DNA of 64,000 nt, from assembly GCF_014851565.1 (NCBI RefSeq), contig NZ_JACVAA010000006.1:361374-425373 (forward strand). The letters run 5' to 3'. The stretch comes from Pseudomonas sp. PDM15. Its GTDB lineage: Bacteria > Pseudomonadota > Gammaproteobacteria > Pseudomonadales > Pseudomonadaceae. Both the position numbers and the translations under genes were made by a program. The notes under the pieces were generated by a model, which made no database searches, was not told the origin of the DNA, and saw nothing but the letters and a program-made list of their open reading frames with translations. Shown here one piece after another: positions 36,052-44,500 of the stretch (its first letter is position 1; each line of letters starts with the position of its first letter).

Positions 36052-38448
36052 ATGATGTGGATCGACGCTGTGCGCATGATTCGACTGCTCTACTGGCTGC
36101 TGTTGCTGTTTCCCCTGCTGGGCCAGGCGGCCGAGTTGGACGCGGCGCAGCGTGCCTGGCTGGCCGAGCATCCGCGGCTGCGCGCCGGCGTGGTGCTGCA
36201 GGCGCCCTATGCCGAGTACCAGCGCCGCCAGCAGCAACTCAGTGGGCTCAATATCGAGCTGAGCGAGGCGCTGGCCAAGTCCCTCGGCGTCGAACTGAGC
36301 TGGCTCGGCTATGCCGACCAGGCGGCCCTCGAGCAGGCCCTGCGTGCTGGGCGCATCGACTTCGCCCCGGGGCTGACCCAGACCCCGGCCGGCCTGCGCC
36401 TGTGGCAGTTCTCCGACCCCTACCTGCGTGTTCCCCACTTGCTGGTGGGCGAGCGTCTGGGCGAACTGGGCGTGGAGCTGGAAAACCTCGGCGAGCGCGA
36501 GCCGCTGGCCGTGCGCGAACCCAGCGCGGTGGCCGACTACCTGCGCGGCAACTACTTCAATTTGCACCTGCAGGCGCAATCCTCCGACCGCGAGGCCCTG
36601 CGCGCGGTGCTGGCGCAGCGGGCGCGCTATGCGGTGATCGACCAGGCCCAGCTCAGCCGCCTGAGCCAGGAAGGCGAATTCGCCGGCCTCGGCGTGATCG
36701 CCGACGTCGGTCTGCCGCAGTTGCTGCGCTTCGGTACCCGCCGGGACTGGCCCGAACTGGCGACCATCCTCGATGCCGGCCTGCGCCAGCTACCGGCCGA
36801 GCAGCTGGAGCAATTGCAGCGCCGCTGGCTGACCGCCAGAACACCGAGCCTCGGCGAATCGCCGCTGTTCTGGCGCAACCTGAGCCTGCTGCTCGGCCTG
36901 CTGTTGTTGGTCAGCCTAGCCCTGCTCGCCGTGCTGCGTCGCCAGCGCGGCGGCCTGGAGAAACGCCTGCTGGACGCGCGCGCGACCCTGGCCCGGCGCG
37001 AAGTGGCCGAGGAGGCGCTGCGCCTGGCGCAGTTCTCCCTCGACCACAGCACGGTCGGCATTCTCTGGGTCAACTGGGACAGCCGGGTGCGCTACGCCAA
37101 CCAGGCAGTGGCCGAGATGCTCGGCTACGACAGCCGCGCCATGGTCGACCGGCCGCTGCAGGATTTCGAGCCCAACCTGGGCATGGACCGCTGGCTCGGC
37201 CTGTGGAAGCGCGTCCGCCAGCACGAGGAGGGCGCGCTGAGCTTCGAGAGCAACTGCGTCCGCGCCGATGGCAGCTGGATGCCGGCCGACGTAACCCTGG
37301 GCTTCCTGCGTTTTCGCGAGGCCGAGTACCTGGTGGTCTACCTCACCGACGTCACCGAACGGCGGCGCGCCCATGCCGCGCTGGAAGAGAGCGAGGCGCG
37401 CCTCAAGGGCATTGCCGGCAACGTGCCCGGCCTGGTGTTCCGCCTGGAGCGCCCGGTACCTGGCGCACCGGTGGACTTCGCCTTTATCAGCGAGGGCAGC
37501 GAGCAGCTGGTCGGCTACCCGCCGGCGACAATCATGGCGGTGGACTTCGGCATCCGCAGCCTGGTCCATCCCGAGGATCGCACCGCCTACCACGCGACCC
37601 AGGACGCCGCCATCGAGGCCGCCAGCGACTGGCAGTGGCAGGGCCGCATCCTCACCCGCGACGGCCGGGTGCGCTGGGCCGACATCAAGGCCAGCGCCCG
37701 CCAGCTCAGCGCCGAGCACGTGGTGTGGGACGGCGTGGTGTGGGACATCAGCGACAACAAGGCCATCGAGCTGGAGCTGGCCGAGTCGCGCGCACAGCTG
37801 CGCGAGCTGTCCGCTCACCTGGAGAGCGTGCGCGAGGAGGAGAAGGCGCGTATCGCCCGCGAGGTGCACGACGAGCTGGGTCAGGTGCTCACCGTGCTCA
37901 AGCTGGAGACCTCCATGTGCGAGCTGGCCTACGCCGGCCTAGATGCCGGACTGCAGGCACGCCTAGACAGCATGAAGAAGCTGATCGCCAACCTGTTCCA
38001 GCTGGTGCGCGACGTGGCCACCGCGCTGCGCCCGCCGATCCTCGATGCCGGCATCGCTTCGGCCATCGAGTGGCAGGCGCGGCGCTTCGAGGCGCGCAGC
38101 GGCATTCCCTGCCTGGTGCGGGTGCCGGAGTACTTGCCGGCGCTGGCGGACGCCAAGGCCATCGGCCTGTTCCGCGTGCTGCAGGAGGCGCTGACCAACG
38201 TGTTGCGCCATGCCCAGGCGCACACGGTGGAGATCGACCTGGAAGTGCAGGGCGGCGAGCTGTACCTGCGGGTGAGTGACGATGGTCGGGGTTTCGACAC
38301 GGCCGCCCGGCGCGCACAATCCTTCGGCCTGGTCGGCATGCGCGAGCGCGTGCTGATGCTCGGCGGCCGCCTGGACATCGACAGCGCGCCGGGGGAGGGC
38401 ACCACCCTGAGCGTGCGCGTGGCACTGGATGAAGAGGTCGTAGCGTGA
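36052..38448 (+). CDS. agtS: AgtS-like sensor histidine kinase
   Basis: A 798-residue membrane kinase. Order: signal peptide, periplasmic SBP_bac_3 sensor (about 35-265), a transmembrane helix (about 280-305), two PAS domains, a HisKA_3 dimerisation/phosphoacceptor segment with the His in REVHDELGQ, and an HATPase domain ending DDGRGFD...GLVGMRERV. This NarL-family kinase layout pairs with the LuxR-type regulator that overlaps its stop. In PAO1 the equivalent AgtSR pair controls agtABCD in response to 5-aminovalerate and 4-aminobutyrate; peptidoglycan fragments have also been proposed. The start is uncertain: a TTG at 36022 and ATGs at 36052 or 36076 are possible; I chose 36052 for the GGA upstream. 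Confidence 0.88.
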   Translation: MMWIDAVRMIRLLYWLLLLFPLLGQAAELDAAQRAWLAEHPRLRAGVVLQAPYAEYQRRQQQLSGLNIELSEALAKSLGVELSWLGYADQAALEQALRAGRIDFAPGLTQTPAGLRLWQFSDPYLRVPHLLVGERLGELGVELENLGEREPLAVREPSAVADYLRGNYFNLHLQAQSSDREALRAVLAQRARYAVIDQAQLSRLSQEGEFAGLGVIADVGLPQLLRFGTRRDWPELATILDAGLRQLPAEQLEQLQRRWLTARTPSLGESPLFWRNLSLLLGLLLLVSLALLAVLRRQRGGLEKRLLDARATLARREVAEEALRLAQFSLDHSTVGILWVNWDSRVRYANQAVAEMLGYDSRAMVDRPLQDFEPNLGMDRWLGLWKRVRQHEEGALSFESNCVRADGSWMPADVTLGFLRFREAEYLVVYLTDVTERRRAHAALEESEARLKGIAGNVPGLVFRLERPVPGAPVDFAFISEGSEQLVGYPPATIMAVDFGIRSLVHPEDRTAYHATQDAAIEAASDWQWQGRILTRDGRVRWADIKASARQLSAEHVVWDGVVWDISDNKAIELELAESRAQLRELSAHLESVREEEKARIAREVHDELGQVLTVLKLETSMCELAYAGLDAGLQARLDSMKKLIANLFQLVRDVATALRPPILDAGIASAIEWQARRFEARSGIPCLVRVPEYLPALADAKAIGLFRVLQEALTNVLRHAQAHTVEIDLEVQGGELYLRVSDDGRGFDTAARRAQSFGLVGMRERVLMLGGRLDIDSAPGEGTTLSVRVALDEEVVA

Positions 38449-39074
38449 TTCGAGTACTGGTAGCCGAAGACCACACCATCGTCCGCGAGGGCATCAAGCA
38501 GCTGATCGGCCTGGCCAAGGATCTCACGGTGGCCGGCGAGGCCTGCAACGGAGAGCAGCTGCTGGAGACCCTGCGCCACACCCCCTGCGAAGTGGTGCTG
38601 CTGGATATCTCCATGCCCGGGGTGAACGGACTGGAAGCGATTCCGCGCATCCGCGCGCTGAACAATCCGCCGGCGGTGCTGGTGCTGTCCATGCACGACG
38701 AGGCGCAGATGGCCGCCCGCGCCCTGAAGATCGGCGCCGCCGGTTACGCCACCAAGGACAGCGACCCAGCGCTGTTGCTCACCGCCATCCGCAAGGTCGC
38801 CGCCGGTGGCCGCTACATCGACCCGGAGCTGGCCGATCGCATGGTCTTCGAGGTCGGCCTGACCGACTCGCGGCCGCCGCACGCGCTGCTGTCCGAGCGC
38901 GAGTTCTCGGTGTTCGAACGCCTGGTGCGTGGCGAAGGGGTCAACGAGATCGCCCAGCAGCTGTCGGTCAGCAGCAAGACCATCAGCACCCACAAGGCGC
39001 GCCTGATGCAGAAGCTCAACCTGCATTCGGTGGCCGATCTGGTTAAGTATGCGGTGGAGCACAGGCTGCTGTAG
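38445..39074 (+). CDS. agtR: AgtR-like LuxR/NarL-family response regulator
   Basis: A 209-residue protein starting with GTG. The receiver domain has the acidic pair ED near residue 8-9, the phosphoacceptor in VVLLDISMPGVNG (about D54) and the conserved Lys in YATKDSD. The C-terminal LuxR helix-turn-helix reads EIAQQLSVSSKTISTHKARLMQKL. It overlaps the kinase gene by 4 bp. It probably activates the adjacent agtABCD operon, as in PAO1. Confidence 0.92.
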   Translation: MIRVLVAEDHTIVREGIKQLIGLAKDLTVAGEACNGEQLLETLRHTPCEVVLLDISMPGVNGLEAIPRIRALNNPPAVLVLSMHDEAQMAARALKIGAAGYATKDSDPALLLTAIRKVAAGGRYIDPELADRMVFEVGLTDSRPPHALLSEREFSVFERLVRGEGVNEIAQQLSVSSKTISTHKARLMQKLNLHSVADLVKYAVEHRLL

Positions 39075-39082
39075 AAGGCGCC

Positions 39083-39099
39083 AGAGGCTGTGAGCCTCT
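39083..39099 (+). terminator. Weak terminator-like hairpin after agtR
   Basis: AGAGGCT and AGCCTCT form a perfect 7-bp stem with a 3-nt loop, 9 bp after the agtR stop, but only a short T run follows. Confidence 0.35.
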
Positions 39100-39103
39100 T
39101 CCT

Positions 39104-39167
39104 GTGGGAGCTGTCTTGGCCGCGATGCCCCGGCACGCACGCCTATCGTGGCCGAGGCCGCTCCCAC
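39104..39167. repeat. REP-type inverted pair (REPIN-like)
   Basis: The left arm starts GTGGGAGCTGTCTTGGCC. The right arm is its inverted complement with about four mismatches over 25 bases, ending GGCCGCTCCCAC. This is the architecture of Pseudomonas REP doublets (REPINs). It lies between agtR and agtA. Confidence 0.8.
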
Positions 39168-39179
39168 CTGACGGTTGCC

Positions 39180-39197
39180 TGTAGGGCGATCCCTACA
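39180..39197. repeat. Perfect 18-bp palindrome upstream of agtA
   Basis: TGTAGGG and CCCTACA flank a CGAT centre, 13 bp after the REP pair. It may be part of the same repeat or an operator; no further copy was seen in the window. Confidence 0.5.
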
Positions 39198-39303
39198 GCG
39201 CCTCGTCCGTCCGCCTTATAGCAATCTCTCATACCGCCCGATTTGCGCTGGCTCCACGGCTTTCTAGGCTTAGAGCACGGCAACAAGAACAAAAGGTGCG
39301 GTG

Positions 39304-40413
39304 ATGGCCGAGAATGCTTCCAGTGATGTGCTCGTCAGTTTCAGGGGCGTGCAGAAGAGCTACGACGGCGAAAGCCTGATCGTCAAAGACCTCAATCTGG
39401 ATATCCGCAAGGGCGAGTTCCTCACCCTGCTCGGGCCGTCCGGTTCCGGCAAGACCACCAGCCTGATGATGCTGGCCGGTTTCGAGACGCCCACCGCCGG
39501 CGAGATCCTCCTGGCCGGGCGCGCCATCAACAACGTGCCGCCGCACAAGCGCGACATCGGCATGGTGTTCCAGAACTACGCGCTGTTCCCGCACATGACG
39601 GTGGCCGAGAACCTGGCCTTCCCGCTCACCGTGCGCGGCATGAGCAAGACCGACATCACCGAGCGGGTCAAGCGCGCGCTGTCCATGGTGCAGCTCGACA
39701 ACTTCCGCAACCGCTACCCGGCGCAGCTCTCCGGCGGCCAGCAGCAGCGCGTGGCCCTGGCCCGCGCGCTGGTGTTCGAGCCGCAGCTGGTGCTGATGGA
39801 CGAGCCGCTCGGCGCGCTGGACAAGCAGCTGCGCGAGCACATGCAGATGGAGATCAAGCACATCCACCAGCGCCTGGGCGTGACCGTGGTCTACGTGACC
39901 CACGACCAGGGCGAGGCGCTGACCATGTCCGACCGGGTGGCCGTATTCCACCAGGGCGAGATCCAGCAGATCGCCCCCCCACGCGACCTCTACGAAGAGC
40001 CGAGCAATACCTTCGTCGCCCACTTCATCGGCGAGAACAATCGCCTGGCCGGCGAGCTGGTCAGCCGTGATGGCGAGCGCTGCACCGTGCGTACCGCCCG
40101 TGGCGAGCAGGTGCAGGCGCTGGCGGTGAATGTCGGCGCGCCGGGTGCACCGGTGAGCCTGTCGATCCGCCCCGAGCGCGTGCGCATCAACAGCGCCAGC
40201 GAGAGCTGCGCCAACCGTTTCAGCGGCCGGGTGGCCGAGTTCATCTACCTGGGCGACCACGTGCGCATCCGCATGGAGGTGTGTGGCAACCCCAGCTTCT
40301 TCGTCAAACAGCCGATCGCCGAACTCGACCCCGCCCTGGGCGTGGGCGACGTGGTGCCGCTCGGCTGGCATGTGGAGCACGTAAGGGCGCTAGACCCTCT
40401 GATCGTCGAGTGA
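39304..40413 (+). CDS. agtA: ABC transporter ATP-binding protein AgtA (aminovalerate/GABA uptake)
   Basis: A 369-residue PotA-like ATPase. Walker A is GPSGSGKTTS (about residues 40-49), the signature is LSGGQQQRVALARAL, and Walker B is LVLMDEPLGALD, followed by the H-loop in VTHDQGEA. A C-terminal TOBE-like domain (about 260-360) is typical of importer ATPases with an external binding protein. It heads agtABCD, next to the agtSR two-component genes. I start at the ATG at 39304; the GTG three bases upstream is also possible. Substrate assignment rests on synteny with PAO1 PA0603-PA0606. Confidence 0.9.
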   Translation: MAENASSDVLVSFRGVQKSYDGESLIVKDLNLDIRKGEFLTLLGPSGSGKTTSLMMLAGFETPTAGEILLAGRAINNVPPHKRDIGMVFQNYALFPHMTVAENLAFPLTVRGMSKTDITERVKRALSMVQLDNFRNRYPAQLSGGQQQRVALARALVFEPQLVLMDEPLGALDKQLREHMQMEIKHIHQRLGVTVVYVTHDQGEALTMSDRVAVFHQGEIQQIAPPRDLYEEPSNTFVAHFIGENNRLAGELVSRDGERCTVRTARGEQVQALAVNVGAPGAPVSLSIRPERVRINSASESCANRFSGRVAEFIYLGDHVRIRMEVCGNPSFFVKQPIAELDPALGVGDVVPLGWHVEHVRALDPLIVE

Positions 40414-40456
40414 CGGCGCCAGGCATTACCAACCCTGCACAGTGGAGAAAACAACA

Positions 40457-41497
40457 ATGAGCAATATCCGCAGCATCTTCCGTCACAGCGCCCTGGCCAT
40501 CGGCCTGCTCGGCGCGGCCCAGGCGATGGCCGCCGACCTGACGGTGATCTCCTTCGGTGGCGCCAACAAGGACGCCCAGACCAAGGCCTTCTACCAGCCG
40601 TGGGAAGCGGCCGGCAAAGGCAAGGTGATCGCTGGCGAATACAACGGCGAGATGGCCAAGGTCAAAGCCATGGTCGACACCAACAGCGTGTCCTGGCACC
40701 TGGTGGAAGTGGAGTCGCCCGAGCTGTCCCGCGGTTGCGACGAAGGCCTGTTCGAGGAGCTGGACCCGGCCCTGTTCGGCAGCGCCGACGACTTCATCGA
40801 AGGTGCCATTCAGCCCTGCGGCGTGGGCTTCTTCGTGTGGTCCACGGTGCTCGCCTACAACGCCGACAAGCTCGCCGCCGCACCGAGCAGCTGGGCCGAT
40901 TTCTGGGACGTGGCCAAGTTCCCGGGCAAGCGCGGTCTGCGCAAGGGCGCCAAGTACACCCTGGAGTTCGCCCTGATGGCCGACGGCGTGGCGCCGAAGG
41001 ACGTCTACAGCGTGCTCGCCACCCAGGAAGGCCAGGACCGCGCGTTCAAGAAGCTCGACCAGATCAAGCCGCACATCCAGTGGTGGGAAGCCGGTGCCCA
41101 GCCGCCGCAGTTCCTCGCCTCCGGCGACGTGGTCATGAGCTCCGCCTACAACGGCCGCATCGCCGCCGTGCAGAAGGAGAGCAACCTGAAGGTGGTGTGG
41201 AACGGCGGCATCTACGACTTCGACTCCTGGGCCATCCCGAAAGGCGCCAAGGATGCCGACGCCGCCAAGGCCTTCGCCGCGTTCAGCGTGCAGCCGGAGC
41301 AGCAGAAGGTCTACTCCTCGAACATCGCCTACGGCCCGGCCAACAAGAAGGCCGTCGAGCTGCTCGACCCGGCGCTGCTCAAGGACATGCCGACCACGCC
41401 GGAAAACATCGCCAACCAGGTGGCCATGAACGTGACCTTCTGGGCCGACTACGGCGAGCAGTTGGAGCAACGCTTCAACGCCTGGGCAGCCAAGTAA
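40457..41497 (+). CDS. agtB: ABC transporter periplasmic binding protein AgtB
   Basis: A 346-residue spermidine/putrescine-type solute-binding protein. A signal peptide (1-25) ends AQAMA, followed by ADLTVISFGGANKDAQ, the family start. Two lobes are visible, with conserved segments such as GVGFFVWSTVLAYNADK and the IYDFDSWAIPKGAKD hinge region. It probably delivers 5-aminovalerate or GABA to AgtCD. I start at the ATG at 40457. It is followed by a 124-bp spacer holding three hairpins before agtC, an arrangement often used to make binding protein in excess over permease. Confidence 0.9.
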   Translation: MSNIRSIFRHSALAIGLLGAAQAMAADLTVISFGGANKDAQTKAFYQPWEAAGKGKVIAGEYNGEMAKVKAMVDTNSVSWHLVEVESPELSRGCDEGLFEELDPALFGSADDFIEGAIQPCGVGFFVWSTVLAYNADKLAAAPSSWADFWDVAKFPGKRGLRKGAKYTLEFALMADGVAPKDVYSVLATQEGQDRAFKKLDQIKPHIQWWEAGAQPPQFLASGDVVMSSAYNGRIAAVQKESNLKVVWNGGIYDFDSWAIPKGAKDADAAKAFAAFSVQPEQQKVYSSNIAYGPANKKAVELLDPALLKDMPTTPENIANQVAMNVTFWADYGEQLEQRFNAWAAK

Positions 41498-41512
41498 GCA
41501 TCCCGTGCAGTG

Positions 41513-41590
41513 CCCCTTCCTGGTGAAGGGGAGTTGGTTGGAGGGTCGCTCCCCCGTCCCTCCTGACCCTCGCCCGCTGTTGGGCGAGGG
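41513..41590. repeat. Three tandem hairpins between agtB and agtC
   Basis: Stem 1 is CCCCTTC/GAAGGGG (41513-41531). Stem 2 is GGAGGG/CCCTCC (41540-41563). Stem 3 is CCCTCGCCC/GGGCGAGGG (41567-41590) with a 6-nt loop. None has a T run. GC-rich arrays like this often stabilise the upstream mRNA. Confidence 0.75.
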
Positions 41591-41620
41591 CGCTTTGTCC
41601 CGGTGTTTCTGGAGCCCGCG

Positions 41621-42868
41621 ATGGCCACTACCGTTTCCCTAACCGAATTCGCCGGCCTGACGCTGAAGCAGAAGCTGGCCCGCGCCGAGCGCATCAACCG
41701 GCTCAAGGCCCAGGGCCTGATCCTGCCGCTGCTGGTGTTCCTCTTCGTGGTGTTCCTGCTGCCCATCGGCATCCTGCTGTACAAGAGCGTGGAGAACCCC
41801 GAGGTGGTCGGCAGCCTGCCGCGCACCGTCGAGGCGATTTCCTCCTGGGATGGCCGCGGCCTGCCCGAGGAGCCGGTGTACCAGGCCCTGGCCCGGGACC
41901 TGGCCGAGGCGCGCAAGAACCAGACCATCGGCGATCTTTCCAAACGCCTGAACATGGAGCTGGCCGGCTACCGCAGCCTGCTGGCCAAGACCGGTCGCGC
42001 CCTGCCGTTCAAGCAGGAGCCAGCGTCCTATAAAGATGCGCTGGAGAACCTCGACGAGCGCTGGGGCGACCCTGCGTATTGGCAGGTGATCCGTCGCAAC
42101 GACAGTGGCGTCACCCCCTATTTCCTGCTGGCGTCCCTTGATCACCGCATCGACGATCTCGGCGAGCTGGCGCCCGCCACCCCGGACCAGGCCATCTACC
42201 TGGACATCTTCGCCCGCACCTTCTGGATGGGCCTGGTGATTACCGCCATCTGCCTGGTGTTGGCCTACCCGCTGGCTTACCTGCTGGCCAACCTGCCGAC
42301 CCGCACCAGCAACCTGCTGATGATCCTGGTGCTGCTGCCGTTCTGGACCTCTATCCTGGTGCGCGTGGCGGCCTGGATCGTGCTGCTGCAGTCCGGTGGC
42401 CTGATCAACAGTGCGTTGATCGCCATGGGCGTGATCGATGCGCCGCTGCAGCTGGTGTTCAACCGCACCGGCGTGTACGTGGCCATGGTGCACATCATGC
42501 TGCCGTTCATGATCCTGCCGATCTTCAGCGTGATGAAGGGCATCTCGCCGAGCTACATGCGCGCCGCCATCTCGCTCGGCTGCCACCCTTTCGCCAGCTT
42601 CTGGCGGGTGTACTTCCCGCAGACCCTGGCGGGCGTCGGCGCCGGCTGCCTGCTGGTGTTCATCCTGTCCATCGGCTACTACATCACCCCCGCGCTGCTG
42701 GGCAGCCCGGGCGACCAGATGATCAGCTACTTCGTCGCCTTCTACACCAACAGCACCATCAACTGGGGCATGGCCACGGCCCTCGGCGGCCTGCTGCTGC
42801 TGGCGACCATGCTGCTCTACGTGGTGTACAGCTGGCTGGTGGGCGCTAGCCGCCTGCGTCTGGGCTGA
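41621..42868 (+). CDS. agtC: ABC transporter permease AgtC
   Basis: A 415-residue inner-membrane permease, first of the pair. It has an N-terminal membrane helix (about 25-50), a long periplasmic insertion of about 125 residues before the core, then five more hydrophobic segments with the EAA-like loop MRAAISLGCHPFASFWRVYFP facing AgtA. The long periplasmic domain is larger than in PotB. GGAG lies 6 bases before the ATG at 41621, so I start there and not at the upstream in-frame codon. Confidence 0.9.
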   Translation: MATTVSLTEFAGLTLKQKLARAERINRLKAQGLILPLLVFLFVVFLLPIGILLYKSVENPEVVGSLPRTVEAISSWDGRGLPEEPVYQALARDLAEARKNQTIGDLSKRLNMELAGYRSLLAKTGRALPFKQEPASYKDALENLDERWGDPAYWQVIRRNDSGVTPYFLLASLDHRIDDLGELAPATPDQAIYLDIFARTFWMGLVITAICLVLAYPLAYLLANLPTRTSNLLMILVLLPFWTSILVRVAAWIVLLQSGGLINSALIAMGVIDAPLQLVFNRTGVYVAMVHIMLPFMILPIFSVMKGISPSYMRAAISLGCHPFASFWRVYFPQTLAGVGAGCLLVFILSIGYYITPALLGSPGDQMISYFVAFYTNSTINWGMATALGGLLLLATMLLYVVYSWLVGASRLRLG

Positions 42869-42884
42869 TCAGGAGAACATCGAG

Positions 42885-43712
42885 ATGCTGAGCCCCTACA
42901 AGTCCCCCGTCGAACGCGCCTGGTTCTGGACCCATCGCAGCCTGTGTGCGCTGGTGCTGCTGTTCCTGATCCTGCCGGTGCTGGTGATCATCCCGCTGTC
43001 GTTCAACTCTGGCAGCTTCCTGGTCTACCCGCTGCAGGGCTTCTCCCTGCGCTGGTACGAATCGTTTTTCACCTCGGCCGAGTGGATGCGCTCGCTGAAG
43101 AACAGCATGATCGTGGCGCCGGCCGCCACCGTGCTGGCAATGGTCTTCGGCACCCTGGCGTCGATCGGCCTGACCCGTGGCGAGTTCCGCGGCAAGGCGC
43201 TGGTGATGAGCCTGCTGATCTCGCCGATGGTCGCCCCGGTAGTGATCGTCGGCGTCGCCAGCTATCTGTTCTTCGCCCCACTGGGCCTGGGCAACAGCTA
43301 CACCTCGCTGATCCTGGTGCACGCGGTGCTCGGCGTGCCCTTCGTGATCATCACGGTGTCCGCGACGCTGCAGGGCTTCAACTACAACCTGGTGCGCGCC
43401 GCCGCCAGCCTGGGCGCCTCGCCGATCACCGCGTTCCGCCGGGTGACCCTGCCGCTGATCGCCCCCGGGGTGATCTCCGGCGCGCTGTTCGCCTTCGCCA
43501 CCTCGTTCGACGAAGTGGTGGTGACCCTGTTCCTCGCCGGCCCCGAGCAGGCCACCCTGCCGCGGCAGATGTTCAGTGGCATCCGCGAGAACCTGTCGCC
43601 GACCATCGCCGCCGCCGCGACCCTGCTGATCGCCTTCTCGGTGGTCATGCTGCTGACCCTGGAATGGCTGCGTGGGCGCAGCGAGAAGCTGCGTACCGCC
43701 ATGCCCGAGTGA
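42885..43712 (+). CDS. agtD: ABC transporter permease AgtD
   Basis: A 275-residue PotC-like permease, the second of the heterodimer. About six hydrophobic segments are visible, and the ATPase-contact loop is VRAAASLGASPITAFRRVTLP. An AGGAG site precedes the ATG, and the gene starts 16 bp after agtC. It ends the agt operon; an imperfect hairpin lies in the 113-bp gap to rpe. Confidence 0.92.
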   Translation: MLSPYKSPVERAWFWTHRSLCALVLLFLILPVLVIIPLSFNSGSFLVYPLQGFSLRWYESFFTSAEWMRSLKNSMIVAPAATVLAMVFGTLASIGLTRGEFRGKALVMSLLISPMVAPVVIVGVASYLFFAPLGLGNSYTSLILVHAVLGVPFVIITVSATLQGFNYNLVRAAASLGASPITAFRRVTLPLIAPGVISGALFAFATSFDEVVVTLFLAGPEQATLPRQMFSGIRENLSPTIAAAATLLIAFSVVMLLTLEWLRGRSEKLRTAMPE

Positions 43713-43825
43713 CGCGGGTGCAGCGTCTGCGGCGAAAGTCGCAGGCGTTCACTGACGTGTGACAACAGCCTTCGCGACCGACTCAGGCTACAATCGCGCC
43801 ACCGTGATTCATGCCTGAGGTTCGC

Positions 43826-44500
43826 ATGCAGCCCTTCGCCATCGCCCCGTCGATCCTGTCCGCCGATTTCGCCCGCCTGGGCGAGGAAGTCGACAAGGTG
43901 CTCGCCGCCGGCGCCGATATCGTCCACTTCGACGTGATGGACAACCACTACGTACCCAACCTGACCATCGGCCCGATGGTCTGCTCGGCGCTGCGCAAGT
44001 ACGGCATCACCGCACCGATCGACGCGCACCTGATGGTGTCGCCGGTCGACCGCATCATCGGCGACTTCATCGACGCCGGCGCCACCTACGTGACCTTCCA
44101 CCCGGAAGCCACCCAGCACATCGACCGCTCCCTGCAGTTGATCCGCGACGGCGGCGCCAAGTCCGGCCTGGTGTTCAACCCGGCCACTTCGCTGGAGTGC
44201 CTGAAGTACGTGATGGACAAGGTCGACATGATCCTGCTGATGAGCGTCAACCCCGGCTTCGGCGGGCAGAAGTTCATCCCCGGCACCCTCGACAAGCTGC
44301 GCGAAGCCCGCGCGCTGATCGACGCCAGCGGCTACGACATCCGCCTGGAGATCGACGGCGGCGTCAACGTGAAGAATATCCGCGAGATCGCCGAGGCGGG
44401 CGCCGACACCTTCGTCGCCGGCTCGGCCATCTTCAACCAGCCCGACTACAAGACGGTGATCGACGCCATGCGTGCCGAGCTGGCCCAGGTGCGCGCGTGA
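43826..44500 (+). CDS. rpe: Ribulose-phosphate 3-epimerase
   Basis: A 224-residue TIM-barrel epimerase interconverting ribulose-5-phosphate and xylulose-5-phosphate in the pentose phosphate pathway. Motifs: SILSADFARLGEE, the metal-binding VHFDVMDNHYVPN, HLMV, and MSVNPGFGGQKF. I choose the ATG at 43826, preceded by TGAGG, over an ATG 15 bp upstream. A TACAAT box at 43789-43794 could be a -10, with no good -35. It overlaps gph by 4 bp. Confidence 0.97.
   Translation: MQPFAIAPSILSADFARLGEEVDKVLAAGADIVHFDVMDNHYVPNLTIGPMVCSALRKYGITAPIDAHLMVSPVDRIIGDFIDAGATYVTFHPEATQHIDRSLQLIRDGGAKSGLVFNPATSLECLKYVMDKVDMILLMSVNPGFGGQKFIPGTLDKLREARALIDASGYDIRLEIDGGVNVKNIREIAEAGADTFVAGSAIFNQPDYKTVIDAMRAELAQVRA

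Noticed and set aside
36057..38279. A 740-codon frame overlapping agtS in another phase
   Set aside because: Composition is Arg/Ala/Gly/Pro-rich noise; the real frame shows all kinase motifs.
39198..39303. Sigma-54 promoter for agtA
   Set aside because: TGGCTCCACGGCTTTCT lacks the GC at -12 with the required spacing from the GG.
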